In this document: positions 48,886-61,000 of the stretch, piece after piece | How positions within the stretch are numbered: position 1 is the first letter of the stretch | Layout of the letters: every line of letters begins with the position of its first letter | Source of the DNA: Metopolophium dirhodum | Taxonomy: Eukaryota > Arthropoda > Insecta > Hemiptera > Aphididae | DNA length: 64,000 nt | Reading direction: 5' to 3' | Assembly (NCBI RefSeq): GCF_019925205.1 | Contig: NC_083567.1 | Location: 11,780,001 to 11,844,000 of the forward strand | Translations under genes and position numbers: made by a program | Notes under the pieces: model-generated | The model's database searches: none | What the model saw: the letters and a program-made list of their open reading frames with translations, nothing else | Told to the model about the DNA's origin: nothing

Positions 48886-51800
48886 ATTCTAATTCTAATA
48901 TATTACAAACATAAGAACATTTTTTTCCCCGATTTTTATGTTTCGCACTCGTGTTATTGTGATACGCTGATTAATTAGTGCTATGATAAATAATATTTGA
49001 TTGCATTTCGAGTTTTTATCTAGTTAATCTAATCTGCTTCGGTGACGAAAACAAATTGATGAAAATTCAAACTCCATCTTTTGATATATTCTATGATACT
49101 ATTTTATGTAGCAATTGTCGACGGGACGCAAAATTATATTATAATAATATTATTGTATCAAACGTTAAAAACGAGCACTTGTTGATTTCGACCAATCGTT
49201 ATTTACGTATTCGTTCTCTGGTTTTGGTGTGATAGGTATTTTAGGCGATCCTTGAATATCATTTTAATACCGATAAAAATCGTTAAAAATCTTTTTATAT
49301 AAAAAAAAAAAATGAATTCAAATTTTAACCTCAATTAACCTGTAAATGGTAATTAATATTTTATTTTATTAGGCCCATTTCACAGTGACGCGTGTATAGA
49401 GCGCATTGCCTATGATCCTACCCGTATGGCTATCGTAGACCATAGGTAGAAATCAAAATTAAAATCGTAAAAAGTGATTTCGATAAAATTAAAAATTATG
49501 TTAGAAATTAGATAACAATTAAATCGATACTCTGAAACAATACAAAAATCAATCATGTATTTTAAATTTAAATCAGAAAAAAAACTACAATAAGCAAAAT
49601 TTAAATTAAAGTCGAACAATTTAATTTCGATTTCAATCCCTGATTTTAGGTTAATTTTTATCTTGCATTTATAACTCTGAGTATAATAATTCAAATCGTC
49701 TTTACTATTTTCTCGTACACCAGAATCTCTTAAGCTGAGATTTTAATTTATTTAATCATCTTCTTTGCTCGTGTAGTCGTATTGCCTTCGGAGAGGTTAT
49801 TCTCGGTTTAATTTCACATTAATCGCTCGCCGTTTCCGTCAAGCCGACTCCGCTATAGTATAAAACTAAAACGCGGTTGACTAGATTATAAAATTATATA
49901 ATTTGTTTTTTGGTTGTTTTTATTTTGTTTATGTACTTATAGATAATATATAGCGATAGCTATAGCGATGGTCAATAGCCAGATGGTGAAATATAGTATG
50001 TGATTTATGTAAATTTATTGGTATAAGTGTTCAATTATATTATACAATTTGGGTGAAACTCGAAATATTTTTGAAATAATTATAATATAATAAATTATTT
50101 TGTTTGTAGAAAAAAAGTTAGTGACATTCTTTGTCCGGAAATTTAAAAATCGGAAATCGTCTATATCGATCTTGAGAAAACACATAAATAAAACTGAATC
50201 AATTAATTAAAATAGGACTTTGTGTGACAACTCTGAAATGCTCATTGGTTTCCAACACTCTATCTCTTAACTGACTCTCCAGCCCTTTTAGGATAACGTG
50301 CAAGGGAATACGCGAAACTTCTCTTTTCAAAGTTTTTTTCTAGTGTCAGAATGAAAAAACGACGAATAATCCATCTTCTGGTTTCCGAACGGGTTTTGGA
50401 TTCGTCCCCGAGGATGAATAGTTTGCTCGGAGTCGTTGCGCCTTATATATTATATTGTTTTCTGTCTAGTTTAGCTGTTATTTTTGTCTGTATTAATGAA
50501 ATGTACTATGAATAAAAAGGGAGAGATGTGCTATACACCAGTTATTTAGCGACCATTAAACGTAGATATAAATACTTTGCAAGTTTAATGTTAAATCAAA
50601 CAAGAAGATGAAATTATCAAGTTGAATAACATCATAATATATTCCACAATATTAGGTTGTTAGAATATTTCATGAATTTAGTTCAACTTTAAACAATACT
50701 GTTATCATTTTATAAATTTTATATATTTTTACTCGAACTTTATAAATAAAATAAACTTCTAATTTTTATTCGGATATGTTAAAATTCTATAATTATAGTG
50801 CATTTTTGTCTGTAAAACATTTTCAAGTTCTAAAAACAATGAAGCGTTCAATCTTATAAAACTCGAAAGAACACAATTTATAGGTATTTATGAACATTTT
50901 ATAAATAAATTAGGAATTTAAAAGAATCTTTCCAAACAATTATTCCATTCTTGTTTATTTTTTCTCATATTATATTTTTATACAATATTTTTAATCTTAA
51001 GAATGGAATTTTTTTTTTGCATTACTCAAGTTAGTTTATAATATATAATAAATTGTTTTACTTTATAACTTAATAATTCAAAGGTGACATCGCCGGAATA
51101 ATCGTAACTATTAGGGTGATACTTATATGGGCAAACAAATTGTTTTCTTCAATTTGTTTGAGGGTACCTCGTAATTATTTTATATCTACAAGGAGATACT
51201 ATTACATGTGAATTTTTTTTTTTAATTCTTTTTTACAGGTCGCTACTAGGAATTGAAAATTGATAAATTTCGAAAAAAAATAATTGTATGTATATTTTAT
51301 TATCTAGTATATTTATCACATATAAGGTAGGTATTATTATTTTAATTGGCTATACTATTTAATTACATTCTACAAGTATTTACATTATTATAGTTACTAA
51401 CTATAGTATTTCTTTATAACATCAACACATTGAATTCAGACTCAAACATCTATAATTATAGATGTATTATGAAAATCGCATACTTACCTATTAAAAGGGA
51501 TCAATATAATAATAATTTAATTTCAGGGGTGTTTTCCGAATCCAATCCTACCTATGACCACACCAGATGTTATATTGGCTTGTAGCTTATTAAACGGCCA
51601 GCAGCTGTGACCAGTGCCTACCATCGCTCATCTCAGAGAAAAAGTAAAGCAGATTAATACGTCCACGATAGGATGACGTGTTAATATTATTGTATATCAT
51701 CTGCACCGACAGTGGTGTAATAAAACATATTATTGCTTATGATTAGGGCCAGGGACTTCATGCCCTTAAAATATGCATTTATTTATTCCCTGCAAAATCA

Positions 51801-52556
51801 CTTTAGATACCCTCAGATAATATGCGCAATCGCTTAATAAATATATCGGGAAAATATATTTATTGGTAATATTATTAATTTATATTGTAAAAAATATACA
51901 TAAATGTTCGTCGTTTAAAAATTAAATTAGTTTATTAAATCTATGTAAGTCAATATTTATACTTTCAGGCTTTGGTCCTTTTAAACTTGTCTAAAAAAAT
52001 AACTAAAATTCAATTTATCAATTTTCAATTTATTTTTCTATACTTAATTTAATAAATACTAATTAGTAATTAGGTATTACCCAAATAAATTAATAGTTAT
52101 ATTAATGTATAACATTTTATAGAAGGTACTATATTATTTGTATGATTAAAATTAATAAAATCATATCGGTAGTTATACTTTTATAGATAAAAATCTACTA
52201 GTCATATTTTTATTTATGTTAGACGAAAACTTCAGTTATCTATATTAATTTGTCTAGATATTTTTTTTATGTATAGACATTTATTTAATATTACAGTATA
52301 ATATACGTTTTTACGTTTTGTGTTCGAAAACCATACTAATGTAATTTAATAGAATGTTATAGTGATCCTAAATCGTATGAACAAATTCCAAGTAGTCGTA
52401 AACTCATAAAATATAAAACATAGGTAATTTCGTTAGTCAATACACAGAATAGATTTAATCAATTGTTGGCTGTTGCGTTAATATTTAATGTAGGCACATG
52501 GTTATATTATCTGATCGTCGGTGGCGGCAGAAAAACACGACGTTTTACATAATAAT
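48886..52556. other. A+T-rich non-coding stretch
   Basis: No gene is supported. A less A+T-rich stretch at about 50220-50440 and another at 51530-51700 show no recognisable protein. The 94-codon minus frame at 49410-49694 is low-complexity. Confidence 0.55.
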
Positions 52557-52568
52557 AGTATTATTGTT

Positions 52569-52867
52569 GGGGGACGGAGTGGCCGAGCGGTCTAAAGCGT
52601 CGGTTGCGACGCAGCCGGCGCCGGTTCGATTCCTTGGTAACGGGCGGCATTTTTCTTCGGGCAAGTCACGGTGTCCGGAGAACAAGTTCCGCCATCCCCC
52701 ACCCGGGCATGGCAGATACCTACGGATGCCCAATCAAAAATTCAACCGATCACAAACACTCACGTGTAAAAACCCACCACTTCAAAACCCTACCACCACC
52801 ACAATACAACCATACTAACAGCTAATGGCCATAGATGCCGGGCTTAAGGAACAATAAGAAAAAAAAA
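52569..52867 (+). mobile_element. tRNA-derived SINE with target duplication
   Basis: The head GGGGACGGAGTGGCCGAGCG carries an intact tRNA Ser/Leu-type A box, with the B box GGTTCGATTCC at about 52622-52632, the best-preserved promoter of the four copies. The body contains AAGTCACGGTGTCCGGAG, CACCCGGGCATGGCAGATAC and GATGCCCA. The 3' end GCTAATGGCCATAGATGCCG, GGCTTA is followed by an A tract. AGTATTATTGTT (52557-52568) and AGTATTTATTGTT (52868-52880) form a target duplication differing by one base insertion. The tail differs from the other copies, lying between the two tail types. Confidence 0.88.
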
Positions 52868-52993
52868 AGTATTTATTGTTATACAAATTTTATTATGACA
52901 TACTTCGGAGTATACTGTTTTAGAAGAATAATAATATTAATATATATATATATACATTATACATAATATTATATTTTACAATAATTATATTTA

Positions 52994-53083
52994 CTGTAAC
53001 ACCTATTTGTAAAAACAAAAAAATGTATCTTATCCCAATGGCCAAGTTGCAGAAGGTTATTTCTTTAATAATAATAAAAAAAA
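52994..53083 (+). mobile_element. 90-bp LINE 3'-end insertion (tail type 2) with 11-bp target duplication
   Basis: AATTATATTTA occurs exactly at 52983-52993 and 53084-53094. Between them lie CTGTAACACCTATTTG, CTTATCCCAATGGCCAAGTTGC then AGAAGGTTA and an AATAATAATA/A-tract end. This is the extreme 3' end of a retroelement with no SINE head, so it is best read as a severely 5'-truncated LINE copy. Its end matches the type-2 tails of the tRNA-SINEs at 25850 and 48620. Confidence 0.7.
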
Positions 53084-53094
53084 AATTATATTTA

Positions 53095-53721
53095 TATTAT
53101 AAGAATTTAATACTATAGGTACGTATGTATAGTATTTTGTATATTATATTTACTGTGAAATTACCCATGAAAACATAATATATAGGTATGTTTTGTACAC
53201 TGCCCGCAGACTACCAATACTTCAGCTATACATAATATATTATATATTAATAATAATAATAATATTTATTTAGCAAACAAACAAGATAAAACAAAATATA
53301 CAAACAAAAATTACTATATTATTATATTATATCATTAGGCACCATTATCATTGAAATTGTTTTACTAATTTAATATACACAGTATACATAGTTAATATAC
53401 ACATCTATATAATTCATGATTTATATTTTAGTATCAGATTATCGAAATACAATAAAACAAGTCAACGAGGCCAGTAACTGTCATCATCATTATGCTCTAT
53501 TGTTCCTGTAAGTTGTAACCTAACCATTTTGTTTATTATAATTGATAATATATTTTAATTATTGGATAATATTTTAAGATTTTTATTTTAACAATTTTAG
53601 CTAATCTACTTCAGTGTTCTTAATAATATATTAAGGGAACTCATGCACTTGGTGTCTTTCACGCGAACGACATTGCAAATTTTCGTTTAGTAGTTACAAT
53701 AATGATCTGTTAGTTTTTAAA
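53095..53721. other. A+T-rich non-coding stretch
   Basis: Nothing recognisable is present. Confidence 0.6.
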
Positions 53722-54310
53722 TTAGAGTGAATTGACCTATAATCAAATTTGTAGGTAAGAACTTATTCTAGTAATTTTATGTTGTTTTTAACGGTTTTCG
53801 ATATTTTAATTTTCAAGCAAGATATGGATAAGTATGAGAAATATCACAAATTTAAAATGCTCATATCTCCCTTGAAAATTAAAATATCGGATGAAAGCCG
53901 ACGCTTGGATGATAATGTTATTATCTTAAAGTTTAAAAATACAATTCACTCTAATATCAAAACTATTAACTTACAGCACACCATTGAATCCAGTGAACGA
54001 AAATTTACTATGTCATACGTTTGTAAGGCGGAGACAACAAACGCATGGCTAGCGTCGTCTTAATACAAATATTATCCACTAAATAATTTACAGTAAAAAG
54101 GGTGTTTTCATTTGAAAAATAGAAGTTTGTTTCGCCACAGGATACTCCTTAAGTTGTATAAAAATATGGTCTGAGTACCTATATTTAAAAATTCCAAAAA
54201 TCAAAATTTGAATAAATTGATTATTAAAGGAAAGAATGGGGGTGAGTATGCTTGGTGAATCAGTGAGTCACTCTATATAATATTATATTTGTTGCGAGAG
54301 CGTTATTTTT
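53722..54310 (+). repeat. Foldback-type dispersed repeat, most complete copy
   Basis: Nested inverted repeats are present: ATTAGAGTGAATTG (53724-53737 region) against CAATTCACTCTAAT (about 53942-53955), and inside them CGATATTTTAATTTTCAAG (53800-53818) against CTTGAAAATTAAAATATCG (53872-53890). A related left part lies at 63745-63810 (ACCTATAAT and TAGGTAAGAAC blocks), and a related right part at 42470-42720. The 94-codon open frame at 53779-54063 lies across the hairpin and shows no known domain; its openness may simply follow from the repeat. The class is unknown. Confidence 0.55.
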
Positions 54311-55619
54311 GGAATATTTCATTAATTTTCTATTAGTATAGGTATTTATAAAGTAGCCATGTTATAAAAAATAAAACAACAAATTAAAATAAACTGCTGA
54401 TATTATAGTACCATACTTCATTAACTTTAGATAAAAAGTTTAAACACTTATTATACCTGGCTGGAATAAGAAATAATAACGTCTTATTAAAAACTAATTG
54501 AAACTCGTACATTTTTAATATATCACGAAAATATTATATTTTATAAGATAAACAAGTTAGTAGGTATGAAGATAATTTAAGTATTTCGAAATGATCGTAA
54601 ATCAAAAATAAAAACATCGATAAAAATATTATAATTATTAGCATTGAGACTATAATCCCTGCGATTCCTAATTAATTATCATCTGTCGCGGGTTGACCAA
54701 ACTTATTCTCATGACCGAGGATAAACGCACAACTATGCAGCAGGATCAATCTAAGGGCCTTACAACTACGTAGTATGTAGATTTGGCCTTTTCCATCGAT
54801 ATCGGTCCAGTCATCTGTTGATGTAGCCGTCGTCGATGATCCGGCATCGTAAAAGGGGTCGCGTCATCGATTCACTAGGACGCGTTTTCAAGAGTCGGCG
54901 ACTAAGACTGTTACTTGGGATTTACTCGTTTTAGTGATGGTAGTTGGTCGTGGTTGACGATTCAGGCAGGTTTAAGCACTTATATGTCTTTAACAGTTTA
55001 ACTATTGCCACACGTCAATGGTCATGGATGTGTTCGTCACTGATGGATTAGCGTTGTTCTGTAACACTGGTAGATTCCAGTTTTTCGACCCTTCGTAGAC
55101 CTGGTAAACTTAAAACGAAATTTAATTTTAATAACTTTTTAGTAGGCACATATACAATAATTTAAAAAAAAAAACGCGATATTATACCTAATTATTCCAT
55201 TTTTGTAGTCCATTGCCTACTACTATTCCGTCATTTTTCTTTAAGATATATTAATACGTACGTATCCGAAAAACTCACGATTTTTGTACCGATACTGAGT
55301 TCTATTATAATCATCAAAATTTAAAATATAGAAAGTACTATTTTGAGTATTTTATTTTAGTTCTTACGAACTAATCTTACAACAGATTTTAATACTTTGA
55401 AAACTAGTATAGAATTATGTATGGAAAACGTAAGGTACACTTATGGAAAAAATGGGCATGAGTGGATAAAAACAGGTAATGATTTGGTGGAAAGGAAAGG
55501 GTATTTACCACCCCTAATACGATTTGAATACAGTTGAAAGAAAATATTACGGTGAAAAGATCACGTTTAATCTTGCAACGTACCACACAGTGCAAATAAT
55601 TTATTTTACTATAAACCGA
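54311..55619. other. Non-coding stretch with a G+C-elevated patch at 54660-55110
   Basis: The patch is CpG-rich and broken by stops in every frame. On the minus strand fragments such as DPFYDAGSSTTATSTDDW and LILLHSCAFILGHENKFG are open for short distances, which hints at a decayed coding sequence, but I cannot assign it to a family. Confidence 0.35.
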
Positions 55620-56290
55620 ATAAGGTGAATAAAAGTAAAATCTTAAACTTTTGTTTTGTTATTGATCTTTGTTTTGAGCTCATCAGTTCTTTGGATCCCG
55701 GCCCTCATATCGATATGGTATGTGTTGAAAAGCGTTTGATGTTCTTGGGTTTGTTACGAGATTATCTCAATAATTTACCCGAAAAAATCCAGTTAAGACA
55801 TTGTTATGTGCCTTTGTGCGATCCATTTTAGAGCTCAGCTTATTTTAATGGGACCCACGCGGGATTTCGGGTTGTACTGACCTTCAGAGAGTCCATCGTA
55901 GAATCTTGAGGTATGTCGGTTTAATTTTGGACATACCATGTAGGTACCCTAGGTACCCTTCATTACTGCATCCCTGTTGCAAATATTCTAGATTTGGTTA
56001 GTTTACTCGACAGTAAATGTTCGGTAAACATTATCTAATTGGTAATTCAACCGACGCAATAGATTCTCGTGCTCTTATAATACCTTCTATTAATTTTAAA
56101 GTTCCATAATATTCGACCCGTTTATCTATTCAATCTTCTCATATTTCCTAAATCAAAAGTAATTCAATTTAGCCATTGAGGAATTTAATGTCAATCGCCA
56201 ACACGGACCTAACCTCTATCGGTTGATAATTTCTTAGTTTTGTTAAATGTTTTGTACATTATTTGTACGTCTACTAGTTATTTATTTATT
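55620..56290 (+). pseudogene. Decayed LINE reverse-transcriptase C-terminus (Jockey-like)
   Basis: Although interrupted by stops and frameshifts, fragments in order match the end of the RT domain and thumb of Jockey-type LINEs. They are IDMVCVEKRLMFLGLLRDYL (about 55710-55770), VRSILE followed by WDP (55817-55855, matching the family's VRSILEYGSVVWDP), then DLQRVHRRILRYVGLILDIPC (about 55880-55945, cf. LERVQRRFLRY). Further on come INFKVP with YSTR (about 56090-56120) and a terminal LMSIANTDL (about 56188-56215). The aromatic/VLWDP and RVQ-RRFLRY motifs are diagnostic of this clade. No YADD catalytic box is present in this fragment, so it is 5'-truncated and inactive. It differs from the RNase H-bearing LINE at 11624. 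Confidence 0.7.
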
Positions 56291-56789
56291 CTTAATTATA
56301 TAATCTGAACTGCATTCATCATTGATGTTATTGTACTCAAATGGCTCAGCCCGCTAATTATATATACATAAATATATACATATAGTATGTAGTTATTGTG
56401 TACGAACATATAGTTCAAACTTCGATAGTTTATTTTAATATATTGACATTTTCTTCGCGTTTAAATTGTTTTATAAATTATTATTCGACCGAAAATCCTC
56501 GTAGGGTGAATGAATATTCAAATTTCAATGTAAATAATATTGTCACACATGACTTAATTTAGTTCATAAAATATTATTATACATGTATATGTATACGGAA
56601 TTCTGAACAATAACTGCTCGTTTTAAACCATAAATATTTTTGTCATTGATTATTATTGAAAAATGTTCGACAATACATGACGAAAAAAATAAATACGAGT
56701 TTCGTATCGTAAATCCACCCTCATAAAATAGATGACATTTGCATAATTCAGTTACTCGTTAGTTTTTTGATTTTCTAAAACCGTTCTTT
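56291..56789. other. A+T-rich non-coding stretch
   Basis: Nothing recognised beyond the possible 3' end of the LINE remnant. Confidence 0.55.
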
Positions 56790-58000
56790 TTATGCGATCT
56801 ACATAGTGGCCGCCGAGAAAACTCGAAGAGGGATGCAATGGGCCCAATGGTACTCGCGAACGTTGATTGAAAGCGAAGCAGGCGGTGGCGTAGAGCTACC
56901 GAGTGATCGAGTGAGACAAAACCCTAAGAGTCCCGCAAAAAGTGTAGATACCATGACGTATAGAATAACTTTTATAGGGGTTGGCGATACATACATTTCG
57001 TTGGGGACCACCGGTTGGTGACGTTCTGCTCGACTCGGTGATGGAGAAAAGTGATTAAAAATATAGAAATTAAATTTTCAAACACGGCTGCATGGTGATG
57101 GCGGACGCTTTTACTTTAAAGGTGACAAAATATGTGCCTCGGGTAGATTTGGAGATGGTTTCTACGATGACTCTGATTGAGTCTCGAGTGTGTATACGTT
57201 GTGGACGCGTGTTTAATGCTTACAACTATACTGTCCACTGCAAATGGAGCAACTGTAGGAGTGAATTGGTGATGTACGGTGATATGTGCAGGGGAAAACA
57301 CGGAGACGGGCGCGTCTGTAATATGGGAGCTCCGTTGTATACGTAGTGTGTAAACGGCTGCAGATGAGAACAAGGGTGTGTACTGAAAGAGGAAGCGTGT
57401 GTGCCGCGCGGAGGGTGGTATATAGCGACTGAAGCGGCCGGGGAGGTAACAGTGCAGGGGTGTACGGGTATTGGTTTCGATGTTAGCTTCGCCAATGGAG
57501 TGTAGTCGCGTGTAATGTACCTATATATTGTATAAAATGTAGATTCGTATATGTATACGTGTGTACGACTCGTGCGATACGGGTGCCTACTGCGAAACGT
57601 TCTCTCCGCCACCGGAAAGTGGTGGCGTCCGGATAGAAGAGTGGCGGAGGTGGACGAGGAGGAAAGATTCAGCAACCGCTGCCAACCCAAATCCGCCGCC
57701 GCCGCGTTATTGGTGTCATTTGTCCCCGAGGAAATAAATCGAATGGGCAATTTATCAAACGCCAACAATGCCCTTTTTCTTCGTTTTCATCGCGCGTGTG
57801 GCCCCACCGTCCCGTCACGTGCAGAGTTCGGCTTTCTCATTTTTCTAGTTTTCTTTACACCGCGGCGTCCAACCACCGCTGCCTAGACTGTTTCGACCGT
57901 GTCACGCTCTTTCTGATTTTTTCCCCATAGACATTCCACCGCCACTGCGCTGTTATCACGGTCCCGAACGTCACCTCTATCATACAGGTGGGATGCACGC
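56790..58000. other. CpG-rich island; possible promoter/first-exon region
   Basis: This is the longest G+C-rich island in the window. It allows long frames on both strands, including 180 codons on the minus strand (57226-57768) and 111 on the plus strand (57551-57886), but the minus frame is Ser/Thr/His/Pro-rich without a domain, and the plus frame at 57092-57346 is Cys-containing but matches no zinc-finger spacing. GCGGAGGTGGACGAGGAGG near 57642 is purine-rich. The features fit a transcription-start region of an unidentified gene better than a coding gene. Confidence 0.4.
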
Positions 58001-61000
58001 GTGATACATATTGTACGAACTATGTGATAATTATAGGTACTGTTCGTAATATGGTAGTACGATTGTACTATTTGCGAAAAAACAAGACTTGTTGTGTGTG
58101 GTAATGTAATACGTTATCAATCATACTAAATTATGTCACCAAGTCGCAAACAATTATAAAAGTTTTGTTTTCCTATGATGATATTTTCAAGTTCTACCTA
58201 TATTCGTTCAAATATTAATACATTTTAAATTTTCAAGTCTATTCGGGACGTAATATAATTATATGTATATCTTAGAAATTCCATAAAATCGTTGTTCTGA
58301 TACGATTATTTACTTATATTGAACTAATATTTATGTTTAAAAAAAAATCGACTTAATTTCTACCGATAGAGGATTTTAGAGCACATTATATTTCTACGGC
58401 CAAGAAATTTAAATCTCACTGTGAAAAAAACCACTGTCAGACGAACCGATAAATTTATTTTTCTCGAAACTCGTAAAGGATCAGCTACTCAGGATTATGA
58501 TTTTATTCATATTATAATTCTAAAAGTATCTTCTTTAGAGTCCTTTAGAAACCTATACGCGTATAACGCTTCACAAATTTCAACAGTAACTTTGAAACCC
58601 CTCAAGGTATTAAGTACTTTACTACACTGAGGCTGAAAGAAAATATAATATATTAATGTCCAAAGAAGTAAAACAAAAAGGTTTTCCATGCAAATTGTAA
58701 GAAAAAGTAGTTTGACATATTTAAAAATATAATTGGGTAATAAAAAAAACTTATATTATTTAGTCTTTTAAAATATTATTTTTGTTTTGATTTAGTTTAT
58801 GATCTTAATAGGCCAAATAATTCAAATACAAGACGAAATAAAAACTTAAGAATAAATAATAAATCGAAGTTATTCGTGAAAAAAAAATGAATTTCAATAA
58901 TAAAATTCGTTCAATAAGTATATAATTATTTTATACGTGCTGTATCAATTCTATATTTTGAATTTATAACGCACTTGGAACATTATTAAAGTAACAATAT
59001 AATTATTTTCAGTTAAACAGTCCGATATATGTCTCACTCCTTCACGGTCGTCAAACACCCGCAAAATATTGTAAGACGTTAGGATTACATACGACCCTTC
59101 ATTACATGAAAAACTGTGAGAGATTGAGTGCCTAAAGTATTCTCAGACTGTAATATATCTTTGGATAATCTGTCTTTGACACAGCACTTTACACATCTAT
59201 TATACATCTATTGAAATTAAAATTTTAGCGAGTTAATTAAATATACATTTTTATTTATAGTGTTAACATTCGCGTAAGTATAAAATATGAGCTTTACAAT
59301 AAATAATTAATTTTGTAAAAATGTGTTATGCACCCAAATTTAATTTTAAATATGTTTATTGGATTCGATATATTATTCAAATATACTATCCGTAGTAAGT
59401 TGTTATAACGAGAATAGATATTTACTCCATATTATCATTATCCAAAACCTATCCATGCCTATCATCCATCCATGTCAATGTTATATATGTTTGTCGATTT
59501 TGCACGTGGACATAATAATAATTATTAAATTTATCTATATACTTTTAAACAATTATATTTTATCCTTTAATAAATAATATACCATAGGTACTGTAGAGTG
59601 TGGCTAAATGTTCCAAACTTGGTTAAGTATAAACATTTTTAATATAACTCAGTCCTATAAATTATTAATGCTCAACATTTATTTTGTAATTTCTTTCTCG
59701 AAATAAATTTATTTTTAAGCTCGCAAGCCACCATCACAGTCCACTTATAAAATATTATGTACACAGCACAACCCTTCCGGGATTTCCTCGTTGTAGGTTA
59801 AACATTAAATGGTGTCATGATATCCTTTGTTATTATAAGTAGTTATGTAAATTTTGTAAATCGAAATTGAAGTGCCTTTAATGAGTTGCTTCTTTATAAT
59901 CATGTCAATCGTTGTTAAAATTAAATAACAATAGATCTAATATTATTCTTATTGTGCACTATAGACAATATTATGACACTGGAAATGTATAGGTTATTAG
60001 GCATTTTGGTGTATTGCCAGTTTTATAGTAAGTATATACCGTAATAAATTATGCATTGTAACTTAAATTAAAAATAAAAACATTTATATATATAAAAAAA
60101 AAATGATTTAAATATTTAATTACAAACTTAAAATAGCACGTTTTCTGTCCATTTAGTACGTATTGACTACGATCTTACTTACTTTTTTTTTTACAAAATA
60201 ATATTACAGAACTATAATATCTAACAAGCAATATGAAACTTCCTATTGTTCACTATCTCTGTTCGTATTTCAAATACACGTACTTATATTAAAATAATGT
60301 TAGTACTTATATTTACAAACGTTATAATGGTTTTAATTTTTAAGATATTGTAAAGCTATACGTACCTAATATTATGTGAATTGTTCATACCTACTATTTT
60401 TGCAGTGCGTTCGAGCATAAATGTTTAATTTAATGCTATGTTCAAGCTTATAAAGTGTTTTAATTAAACTATAATGGAAGATCAATATTTAAAAATTAAA
60501 TAAGAGTGAATATAATACATATGATACAAACAAAGTATACAATTGACCAAAAAAACATTGTAATTTGTATTGCCAGAACTATAATTGCTTTCTTATAATA
60601 TAATGAAAATATTTTGGTTATAATAATAAAATAAATATTATATTATCGCTAAGTATAAATGGCCATATCAAAAAATAACAACAATGCTTTCATATAATTT
60701 ATTTATGATAAAATATTATACTTACATTATTATTTAGATTCAATAAACATGTTTAGTTTCTATTATTGGAAAATGCGTAAGAAAAAAAAAGACATATTAT
60801 ACATCTTGAAAAAATAAAATAAAATCCATTAAATCATGGTTAGGGTCCGCAATGAGTGTTTACAACACAAATAAAGAAAATAATAATATTGAAGCATGTT
60901 AATTTTTAATGGACGTACTGAAATGCGTTATTAACTATTATTTAAATCATAATTTTACTCTCAAAATTAAGTTATAAAAATCATCATAAATCAATAACTT

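Noticed and set aside
57226..57768. 180-codon minus-strand open frame, one of the longest in the window
   Set aside because: It lies in a CpG-rich island where stops are rare, is Ser/Thr/His/Pro-rich, shows no domain, and overlaps competing frames on the plus strand.
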